Source: Halomonas caseinilytica (lineage in GTDB: Bacteria > Pseudomonadota > Gammaproteobacteria > Pseudomonadales > Halomonadaceae). From it: 64,000 nucleotides of DNA. This document shows, piece by piece, positions 58,210 to 64,000 of this stretch. The position numbers and the translations under genes are program-made. The notes beneath the pieces are model-generated. The model had not been told where the DNA came from. It searched no databases and saw only the letters and a list, made by a program, of their open reading frames with translations. Numbering within the stretch: position 1 is the stretch's first letter; each line of letters opens with the position of its first letter. The stretch spans positions 23,941 to 87,940 of the forward strand of contig NZ_BDEP01000030.1 in assembly GCF_001662305.1 (NCBI RefSeq), read 5' to 3'.

Positions 58210-60282
58210 ATGGAAAACAGCAACGATATGGACGCGCGCCAGGCCGAGCGTCGACACCTCGATGACATTCACACTCGTATCGACACCAACCTAGCCGAAC
58301 TGGACCGCCGGCTCGAGGCATATTCCGAGGATATTCAGGCACAGAAGGAATATCTGTGGTCAAGCCGGGACGAGATGGATCATATCGAGAAGATCTCGGC
58401 AAGAGAATCCATCCAGCAGGCGGTGATGACAGGCGACAATGCCCTTTCACGTCGCAAAAAACTCGAGAAACTACAGCAGTCTCCCTATTTCGGACGTTTC
58501 GACTTCGTCCAACAGGGCAGCGTGAAACCGATCTACATCGGCATCCACCATTTCCATGACGACCTGGCCGGCGAAAGCCGAGTGCATGACTGGCGGGCGC
58601 CTATCGCCTCGATGTTCTACGAGGTCGAGACCGGTCCGGCCTCCTACGAGAGCCCGGAAGGGCACGTTGCCGGCGAAATCACCCTGAAGCGACAATTTCG
58701 CATCAAGGGGGACGAGATCGAGCTGATGATCGACAGCGACGTGCATGTGGTCGATGACGTCCTCCAGGAGGAGTTGAGCCGTGCCAGTGATGAAGGCATG
58801 AAGAACATCGTGGCCACCATCCAACGCGATCAAAATGCCATCATCCGTAACGATGAGGCGCAGGCGTTGATCATCCAGGGGGTGGCAGGTTCCGGCAAGA
58901 CCTCCATCGCTCTGCATCGCATCGCCTATCTACTCTACCGCTTCAAGGACAACCTGAGCTCCGAGGATATCCTGATCATCTCGCCCAACCGGGTCTTCTC
59001 CGATTACATCGGCAATGTGCTGCCCGAACTGGGCGAGGAGACGGTCAACCAGATCGGCATGGAGGACTTGGCCGACGAGCTGCTGGATGGCCAATACCGC
59101 TTCGAGACCTTCTTCGAGCAGACGACGACCCTGCTGGAGAAGAATGACGAGACGATGAAAGCGCGCCTGCGCTACAAGGCCTCACCGGAATTCCTCGACG
59201 ACCTGGATCGGTATGCCGGCCATATCGAGGCAAACCGTTTCTCGGCCGAGGATCTATGGATCGCCCGGCGCCTGGTGCCCGCCTGGCTGCTGGAGGAGGT
59301 GTTTCGCAAGCACCGCCACCTGCCCACCAACGAGCGCCTGAAGCAGGTCAGTTGGGAGATCGAGAAAAAGATCGGCAACCAGTACCACTATGATCTGGAG
59401 CCCGAGGAGCGCAAGCAACTCAAGGAAGCCATCAAGAATATGCTGCGCCAATCCACTCTGCGCGAGACGTACAAGGGCTTCTACGACTGGCTGGAACTAC
59501 CCGAACTGTTCAAGCCGGCTTCCCGGGGCCGGCTCGAATACGCTGATGTCTTTCCCTTGATTTACCTGAAGATGCGCCTTGAGGGCATTCGATCCAGCTG
59601 GCGAAACGTCAAGCATCTATTGATCGATGAAATGCAGGACTATACCCCGGTGCAATATGCCGTGATCGGCCGCCTGTTCAGTTGCAAGAAGACCATCCTC
59701 GGCGATGCCTTCCAGTCGGTGAATCCTTACAGTGCCTCGAAGGCTGATGAAATTCGGCGGGTAATGCGCCAGTCCCGCTGCGTCACCCTCAACAAGAGCT
59801 ATCGATCCAGTCTGCAGATTACTCGCTTCGCCCAGCGGATATCGCCCAACCCGGATCTCGAACCTATCGAACGGCACGGTCAAGAGCCTGACGTCATCCG
59901 TTGCCGTACCCGTAAGGAAGAGATGGCGGCCATTGACGCTATGGCCCGAGACTTTCTCCAGGGAGGAGAGCACAACACCCTGGGGATCCTCTGCAAGACA
60001 CAAAAGCAGGCCAAGAAAGTCTTCGAGGCCCTGGATGGCCAATTCGATCGGCTGCAGTTGCTCGGTGAGCATAGCCACGCCTTCGGGCGAGGGATCATCG
60101 TCTGCACCGCCCATATGGCCAAGGGGTTGGAGTTCGACCGCGTCATCGTGCCGGACGCTACGGTACGACACTATGCCACCGAGATGGACCGCAACCTGCT
60201 TTACGTGGCTTGCACCCGCGCCATGCACCGACTGGTCCTGACACATACCGGTTCACCCACACCATTCTTGGTTGGGGACTGA
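58210..60282 (+). CDS. helD: HelD-like UvrD-family helicase/RNA polymerase recycling factor
   Basis: The 690-residue protein resembles HelD of Gram-positive bacteria more than E. coli helicase IV. The N-terminal region is coiled-coil rich and then reads YFGRFDFVQQG, then YIGIHHFHDD, and VHDWRAPIASMFYEVETG, followed by the helicase domain with Walker A GVAGSGKTSIALHRIAYLL near residue 224, HLLIDEMQDYTPVQY as Walker B and AHMAKGLEFDRVIVPDA near the end. Gram-positive HelD frees stalled RNA polymerase and can protect from rifamycins. The start is ATG at 58210, 10 bp after prfC. No clear ribosome site exists, so coupling is likely. Confidence 0.88.
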   Translation: MENSNDMDARQAERRHLDDIHTRIDTNLAELDRRLEAYSEDIQAQKEYLWSSRDEMDHIEKISARESIQQAVMTGDNALSRRKKLEKLQQSPYFGRFDFVQQGSVKPIYIGIHHFHDDLAGESRVHDWRAPIASMFYEVETGPASYESPEGHVAGEITLKRQFRIKGDEIELMIDSDVHVVDDVLQEELSRASDEGMKNIVATIQRDQNAIIRNDEAQALIIQGVAGSGKTSIALHRIAYLLYRFKDNLSSEDILIISPNRVFSDYIGNVLPELGEETVNQIGMEDLADELLDGQYRFETFFEQTTTLLEKNDETMKARLRYKASPEFLDDLDRYAGHIEANRFSAEDLWIARRLVPAWLLEEVFRKHRHLPTNERLKQVSWEIEKKIGNQYHYDLEPEERKQLKEAIKNMLRQSTLRETYKGFYDWLELPELFKPASRGRLEYADVFPLIYLKMRLEGIRSSWRNVKHLLIDEMQDYTPVQYAVIGRLFSCKKTILGDAFQSVNPYSASKADEIRRVMRQSRCVTLNKSYRSSLQITRFAQRISPNPDLEPIERHGQEPDVIRCRTRKEEMAAIDAMARDFLQGGEHNTLGILCKTQKQAKKVFEALDGQFDRLQLLGEHSHAFGRGIIVCTAHMAKGLEFDRVIVPDATVRHYATEMDRNLLYVACTRAMHRLVLTHTGSPTPFLVGD

Positions 60283-60375
60283 GGAGGCTGGATACCCTTT
60301 ACTCAAGCTTCCTATGACCTTTATCTAACCCTGTGGTTGGGGAAACCTGCTTACGATCTCTGGCGATGCAATGAA

Positions 60376-60401
60376 AAGGCCTGGGGAATCCCCCAGGCCT
60401 T
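60376..60401 (-). terminator. Rho-independent terminator of the leftward ardC unit
   Basis: GGCCTGGGG and CCCCAGGCC form a perfect 9-bp stem around AATC. On the minus strand it is followed by TTTTC. It lies just after the ardC stop and also separates it from convergent helD. Confidence 0.85.
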
Positions 60402-60405
60402 GTCG

Positions 60406-61347
60406 TTACGCACATTGTCGGCCGGGTGAGGCCTCCTGTCGGGGAGTAGCTTCCGCCCGCTCCAGGAGGAACTCGGCCGCCTCTCGGGCATGGCCCGAGG
60501 CGTTGAAGATGGCTCGCTTGTCCTCGCGCAGCGCGGCGATCCAGTTCGCGATGTAACTGGCGTCCTGCAGCTCGCCGGCGATGCCGAGTTGCCCGCAGAG
60601 ATAGGCCATGCCCAGCTCCGCGACCAGCTCCTCTCGCGCGTAGGACGGCGATCCAAAGCCATCAAAGGCGACAATGCCCTCTCGAGCCAGTCGCTTTTGG
60701 TGGCCGGTGGAATGCACCAGTTCGTGCAGGGCCGTGCTGTAGTAGCGCTCGGCCAGGTCGAACTGGTGGCGTGCTGGTAGCCGAATCCGGTCCAGCGCCG
60801 GCGTGTAGAAGGCCTTGTTGCCTTCGACATGCTCGATCGCCACGCCACTGGACGCCATCACATGCTCCGCCTCGTCATGAGGCGAGAAGGCCACCTCAGA
60901 GGAAGACCCCGGCTCAGTGATCTCGTCCGGCAACCCTTCACACTGGTCGATGTTGAAGAGGTTAAAGCCACGAAGGATAGCGAAGCGCTCCTCCTTGGGA
61001 TTGCCCTCCTCGTCCAGCTCCTGGTTGCCGTCGTCATCGAGCTTGGGCTTCTTCATCGGCTTGTAGAAGCAGGCGAGTGTCGACGTCTCGCCTTTCTTGA
61101 CGCTGCCGCCGGCCTCCTTGGCTTGCTTGAAGGTGAGCCAGCGGTCCTGCGTATAGCCGTTTTCCGCCGCGGCCGACCACAACAGCACGACGTTGATGCC
61201 GTTGTAGGGGCGGCCGGTAACCGCATTGCGGGGCGTCAGGGCCGGTTCCGGTTTGCCTGAACTGTTCCAGGGCTTCACCCAGGGGATGGTGCCCTGTTCC
61301 AGCTGTGCCACGATACGGTCGGTCACGGCTTGATAGATATCGGCCAT
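60406..61347 (-). CDS. ardC: ArdC-like antirestriction protein (ssDNA-binding plus metallopeptidase domains)
   Basis: The 313-residue protein has an N-terminal ArdC-type ssDNA-binding domain (IYQAVTDRIVAQLEQGTIPWVKPW and YNGINVVLLWSAAAENGYTQDRWLTFKQA) and a C-terminal zinc-peptidase-like domain with HELVHSTGH near residue 213. In conjugative elements such proteins protect entering DNA from host restriction. GAGGAGAAG is at the ribosome-site position. Upstream lies a GGGGAAG/CTTCCCC hairpin leader (61392-61409) related to that of the 62367-62963 gene. Confidence 0.9.
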   Translation of the reverse strand: MADIYQAVTDRIVAQLEQGTIPWVKPWNSSGKPEPALTPRNAVTGRPYNGINVVLLWSAAAENGYTQDRWLTFKQAKEAGGSVKKGETSTLACFYKPMKKPKLDDDGNQELDEEGNPKEERFAILRGFNLFNIDQCEGLPDEITEPGSSSEVAFSPHDEAEHVMASSGVAIEHVEGNKAFYTPALDRIRLPARHQFDLAERYYSTALHELVHSTGHQKRLAREGIVAFDGFGSPSYAREELVAELGMAYLCGQLGIAGELQDASYIANWIAALREDKRAIFNASGHAREAAEFLLERAEATPRQEASPGRQCA

Positions 61348-61391
61348 GTCGCTTCTCCTCGAAACAAAAAGGGGAAGCGCACAGCTCCGGC

Positions 61392-61409
61392 GGGGAAGGC
61401 GACTTCCCC
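61392..61409 (-). promoter_or_regulatory. Hairpin leader of ardC
   Basis: GGGGAAG-GCGA-CTTCCCC forms a 7-bp stem 45 bp before ardC. Sequence around it (CACCCAG before, CTTCCCCTTTTT and AGGAGAAG after, on the minus strand) matches the leader of the gene starting at 62963. The role is unknown; RNA control or an ssDNA promoter are possible. Confidence 0.6.
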
Positions 61410-61429
61410 GGCTGGGTGGAAAAAGTAAT

Positions 61430-61460
61430 GCCCAACGCGGTCGAGACGACGGCGTTGGGC
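61430..61460 (-). terminator. Hairpin terminator after the 61471-61830 gene
   Basis: GCCCAACGC (61430-61438) and GCGTTGGGC (61452-61460) form a 9-bp stem 11 bp after the stop of the leftward small gene. ATTACTTTTT follows on the minus strand. Confidence 0.7.
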
Positions 61461-61470
61461 GTGGAGCAAG

Positions 61471-61830
61471 TTACGCCGCGTAGGCGACGTGCGCTTCGCC
61501 ACGTTGGGCGAGTAGCAGGTACGGATCCCCATCACGGCGTTCAATGACGAACGCCTCGACGGTGATGGCCAGCGGCAGTTGCTCATCCATCTCCGGTGGT
61601 AGCCGGAAGTGGGAGAAACACGCCGATCGCGTACCGACGGGATAGGCTGACAGCGCCTTGGCGGCTTCCTGGAGCAGGTGGTCGACTCGATCGAGCTCGT
61701 AAATCCCCCACTGATCGGCCAGCATCGGGCTGATCGCGACACAGTCCCGATACAGGCGGGAGGACAGACGAACTTCATGGTCGCCGAAGCCTTGCTTCCG
61801 GGACGTCAGCGTCACATCGACTGAATGCAT
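61471..61830 (-). CDS. Small protein of unknown function in antirestriction block
   Basis: This 119-residue frame has AGGAG eight bases before its ATG. It starts MHSVDVTLTSRKQGFGDHEV and ends GDPYLLLAQRGEAHVAYAA. No family is recognised. It has no signal or membrane segment. It lies behind one copy (61861-62086) of a long folded repeat and has its own terminator, so it is an independent unit of the leftward block next to ardC. Confidence 0.7.
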   Translation of the reverse strand: MHSVDVTLTSRKQGFGDHEVRLSSRLYRDCVAISPMLADQWGIYELDRVDHLLQEAAKALSAYPVGTRSACFSHFRLPPEMDEQLPLAITVEAFVIERRDGDPYLLLAQRGEAHVAYAA

Positions 61831-61860
61831 GGTGGTACTCCTCTGGATGCGGAAAGGGAT

Positions 61861-62086
61861 CCATGAGAAACACCACGCCCGTCATGGGAGAGTGTCTCCC
61901 ATGGCGGGTTCAAGGCCATTCAGGCCGGTTTGGTAGGCAGCCTCCGACCGCTAGAGCGGCGCTCGCTTGCGGGAGGCGTGGCGAGCTTGGGTAAGGGCGT
62001 CTCGTTGGGCCGGTGAGACCGTCCGGGCTGTCCGAAAACAGCGAGCTTGCCCCTCTCATGCTAGTGAGGTGGCGATGGCTGTCAAG
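61861..62086 (-). repeat. Folded leader repeat R1
   Basis: This ~225-bp segment is nearly the same as R2 at 63582-63810 and has the same orientation relative to the leftward gene that follows. It contains a 14-bp hairpin CCCGTCATGGGAGA/TCTCCCATGGCGGG (61878-61908, one mismatch). Further paired boxes are CCGCT/AGCGG and GTCTC/GAGAC, and it ends with CTCTCATGCTAGTGAGG. It has no ORF of its own. It is probably the promoter and leader of the 61471-61830 gene. Confidence 0.85.
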
Positions 62087-62104
62087 CGCAAGCCAGCAGG
62101 CCGT

Positions 62105-62134
62105 AAAAAGCCCCACCATGCAGCATGATGGGGC
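62105..62134 (-). terminator. Rho-independent terminator after the 62158 gene
   Basis: On the minus strand a stem GCCCCATCATGC with GCATGGTGGGGC (one non-Watson-Crick pair) is followed by TTTTT. It is 24 bp after the stop of the 62158-62364 gene. Confidence 0.85.
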
Positions 62135-62157
62135 GAATGGAGAGGATCCCAGAGAGG

Positions 62158-62364
62158 TCATGTCATGCCTACGGCATCCAGCAACGCCTGGACCTCGTTG
62201 GCATCATGCGCATCAAGACGGCGAAGATCAGCGACTTCCTCGTCACTGTACCCGTCCATGCGAGGGTCGCCCTCCTGGAGATAACTGGCCAGCTCCTCGA
62301 CACCCCGGTCCACGAGGACCTTGAGGGCGCCGAACTGCTTGTCCGTCAGGTGAAGTGTCGGCAT
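62158..62364 (-). CDS. Small acidic protein of unknown function
   Basis: The 68-residue frame starts MPTLHLTDKQFGALKVLVDRG after AAGGAGGACTG, an excellent ribosome site that overlaps the end of the gene before it. It is rich in Asp, Glu and Leu and probably helical. No family is recognised. It forms a two-gene operon with 62367-62963 and ends at a strong terminator. Confidence 0.75.
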   Translation of the reverse strand: MPTLHLTDKQFGALKVLVDRGVEELASYLQEGDPRMDGYSDEEVADLRRLDAHDANEVQALLDAVGMT

Positions 62365-62366
62365 GG

Positions 62367-62963
62367 TCAGTCCTCCTTGGCCATGCAGGCATTCACTTGA
62401 CGGCGTAGCTGAATACTGAAGCCATGAAAGTGAAACGACTTGCGAATGGTCTCGCCAGTAGCGAAGTCGAGCACCTCGTTGCCCTCGGTGCCCCACCATG
62501 TCGCGTCGTCGCTCGGTTCACAGTTGGGATGCATGGCCCCCTCGCGCTTGAGCAAGGCAATGGCCCATTCGACGATCGCCTCATCGAGGTCCTCGTGATC
62601 GTCGTCATCCACATCGTCAGGATCGAACAGGAAGGCAGGCTCCGGAGGCTTATTATCAGCCCCCTCGAGCAGCCAACCGCCAGGCTCCCACCAGCCGGAA
62701 CGTGCATGCTCGCCCGTTTCGGCCGATGCCTCCGTGACCGTCTCGATGGTCACGAAGAAGCCGGGATGCCGGAACTCGTCGACAATGTCCTGGAAGCGGC
62801 AACGGGGGCAGGTTATCCCGCTGTTCTCGTTCCATTCCGTGTCATGTGGGTTGTTGTCATGGCCCTCGTCCGTCATGAGGACGGACGCCTCGATGACGAT
62901 ATGAAAGTCGGTCGTGTGTCCGCACTGGGGGCACATCACGCCCTGTAGACAGTTCGTGTTCAT
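62367..62963 (-). CDS. Zinc-ribbon protein of unknown function
   Basis: The 198-residue protein starts MNTNCLQGVMCPQCGHTTDF after AGGAGAAG. Two CxxC pairs, CPQC and CPRC about 43 residues apart, suggest a zinc ribbon. The rest is acidic, with DPDDVDDDDHEDLDEAIVEWA near the middle and tryptophan-rich patches. The fold and role are unknown. Proteins of this sort are common cargo of conjugative elements near antirestriction genes. It is preceded by a strong GGGGAAG hairpin leader. Confidence 0.72.
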   Translation of the reverse strand: MNTNCLQGVMCPQCGHTTDFHIVIEASVLMTDEGHDNNPHDTEWNENSGITCPRCRFQDIVDEFRHPGFFVTIETVTEASAETGEHARSGWWEPGGWLLEGADNKPPEPAFLFDPDDVDDDDHEDLDEAIVEWAIALLKREGAMHPNCEPSDDATWWGTEGNEVLDFATGETIRKSFHFHGFSIQLRRQVNACMAKED

Positions 62964-62999
62964 GGTGCTTCTCCTGAATGAAAAAAGGGGAAACACCTT

Positions 63000-63027
63000 C
63001 CCCAGGGGAAGGTCGCTTCCCCTGGGG
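63000..63027 (-). promoter_or_regulatory. Hairpin leader of the 62367-62963 gene
   Basis: CCCCAGGGGAAG and CTTCCCCTGGGG form a perfect 12-bp stem around GTCG, 37 bp before the gene start. The core GGGGAAG/CTTCCCC and the downstream TTTCCCCTTTTTT and AGGAGAAGC are shared with the ardC leader. Confidence 0.7.
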
Positions 63028-63082
63028 GTGAGTCAATGAAGACGCCACTGACCTCAGTGGTCAAATGGCGGGTCGTGCGTCG

Positions 63083-63556
63083 TTAGTGTTGGCCGCGGAC
63101 AACCGCCAGCGCCGGCTGCCATTCCGCATAGGGATCATCTTGGATGATCGCCGGTGGCAGACAAGCATCCGTATACAACTGGCGTTGGATGATATCCAGG
63201 CCTGGCTGCCAGTCCGCCTTGTACCCGTCACTCGTGATGTCCCACACCTCGGGGGCGTGGTAATGAGCGAGGATCAACAAAGCCACCACCGCCAGGTCAT
63301 ATGGCTTCTGAGCGGTCTTGCAGAACTCGAAGCCTTCGCCGTCGATAGCCAAGAGCATCGTCTCGTGGCCATCATGACCCGGGCCATTGAAGCGAATCAG
63401 GTCGCTACTGATTTCAGGGTGGGCCGCATGGTTATCCTCAAACCGTATTGAGGGCAAATGGCCACCCTCATAGAGTTTTCGGAAATCGGCCGTGATGGCC
63501 GCCCACTCGGCATCGCTAGCTGCACGCTTCTGCGTGAAATAGTGCGTGTATCCCAT
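63083..63556 (-). CDS. Protein of unknown function, mobile-element type
   Basis: The 157-residue frame starts MGYTHYFTQKRAASDAEWAA after GGAG. This opening and the central DLAVVALLILAHYHAPEVWDITSDG recall conserved hypothetical proteins on phages and integrative elements, but no function is known. It has no signal peptide. It lies behind repeat R2 and ends near the leader of the next gene. It appears to be another single-gene unit of the leftward block. Confidence 0.75.
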   Translation of the reverse strand: MGYTHYFTQKRAASDAEWAAITADFRKLYEGGHLPSIRFEDNHAAHPEISSDLIRFNGPGHDGHETMLLAIDGEGFEFCKTAQKPYDLAVVALLILAHYHAPEVWDITSDGYKADWQPGLDIIQRQLYTDACLPPAIIQDDPYAEWQPALAVVRGQH

Positions 63557-63581
63557 GGTTCAACTCCATCGTGAAACGGGC

Positions 63582-63810
63582 CATGGGAATACACCGCGCC
63601 CGTCATGGGAGGATGTCTCCCATGGCGGGTTAATAAGGCCGTTGAGGCCTGGCTGGTAGGGTGCCTCCGACCGCTGGAGCGGCACTCGCTTGCGAGAGGC
63701 GTGGCGAGTTTGGGTAAGGGCGTCTCGTTGGGGCCGGTGAGACACACCGGGCTGTCCGAAAACAGCGAGCTTGCCCCTCTCATGCTAGTGAGGCAGAGAA
63801 GAGTGTCAAG
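63582..63810 (-). repeat. Folded leader repeat R2
   Basis: This is the second copy of the ~225-bp repeat, directly upstream of the 63083-63556 gene. It shares with R1 the long blocks CCCGTCATGGGAG, CCTCCGACCGCT, GGGTAAGGGCGTCTCGTTGG, CGGGCTGTCCGAAAACAGCG and CTCTCATGCTAGTGAGG. Differences cluster in loops and spacers. Both copies are in direct orientation and bracket the 62158-63556 genes, so recombination could excise that cassette. Confidence 0.85.
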
Positions 63811-63828
63811 GCGGTGTCGGATCGACAG

Positions 63829-63957
63829 TTAACGCTTTCGCAACGTCCTGCGACCCTTCTCTTCACGGTGGATTGCATAAAATCCACCACCCAAAACCAG
63901 CGCAGAACCAATGACGTATGGGGCCATGACAATGGCAAACTTAGCGGCATCACTCAT
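63829..63957 (-). CDS. 42-residue single-membrane-segment protein
   Basis: A short frame reads MSDAAKFAIVMAPYVIGSAL, then VLGGGFYAIHREEKGRRTLR and KR. It has one hydrophobic helix (about residues 8-28) followed by a basic tail, as in tiny inner-membrane proteins. GGCGGG lies about eight bases upstream of the ATG, which is a modest ribosome site. No family is recognised. It is the first small gene upstream of repeat R2 in the leftward block. Confidence 0.5.
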   Translation of the reverse strand: MSDAAKFAIVMAPYVIGSALVLGGGFYAIHREEKGRRTLRKR

Positions 63958-64000
63958 TTGGGACCCGCCTACTGGATGTATGGGGGTCATCATCTAATGT

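Overview
The window is high-GC chromosomal DNA from a gammaproteobacterium, most likely a halophile of the Halomonadaceae (Halomonas-like). This is inferred from the gene content (betIBA with a choline-binding protein, ugp operon, NhaB, SulP, complete aerobic cob cluster) and from a family of structured intergenic repeats. No 16S rRNA gene is present, so the genus is an inference.

Region 1 (1-22.1 kb) is corrinoid metabolism. A FecCD/BtuCDF-type ABC transporter runs leftward. Divergently, a well-formed cobalamin riboswitch (3126-3309) and a possible 29-codon leader ORF precede chlID, cobB, cobW, cobN, cobG, cobH, cobI, cobJ, then cobL, cobE, cobM, cobF, cobO, bluB and cobQ. cobK lies on the opposite strand between cobJ and cobL. 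CobG, CobF and CobN mark the oxygen-dependent pathway. The cobalt chelatase partner is a fused ChlI/ChlD-type protein instead of CobS/CobT. Most start and stop codons overlap as ATGA, indicating tight translational coupling.

Region 2 (22.0-27.1 kb) is a leftward ugpBAECQ operon for glycerol-3-phosphate and glycerophosphodiester uptake, with a good Pho-box/-10 arrangement upstream of ugpB. Region 3 (27.3-37.1 kb) holds an unassigned protein, azurin, a quinone oxidoreductase, an RpiR regulator divergent from a class-III aminotransferase plus a carboxymuconolactone-decarboxylase-like protein, an SLC13-type transporter and fadE. Region 4 (37.3-42.5 kb) is betI-betB-betA (choline to glycine betaine) divergent from choX, with a BetI-like palindrome between them.

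Region 5 (42.6-64 kb) begins with tRNA-Met and two tRNA-Asn genes and then becomes accessory. A tyrosine recombinase next to tRNA-Asn, a MobH-type relaxase and a frameshifted helicase tail look like the end of a decayed integrative conjugative element. They are followed by SulP-NhaB-Usp (ion/bicarbonate transport), cfa-metK-monooxygenase-luxS (SAM use, synthesis and recycling), a DksA-like zinc-finger protein, small unknowns, a prfC-helD pair, and a leftward antirestriction/ICE-maintenance block (ArdC-like protein and unknowns). In that last block several genes sit behind strongly folded leader sequences, two of which are ~225-bp near-identical direct repeats.

The points most worth a second look are the prfC-helD pair, the repeated hairpin leaders of the antirestriction block, the three-copy intergenic repeat family with covarying stems, and the riboswitch/leader-ORF/chlID arrangement.
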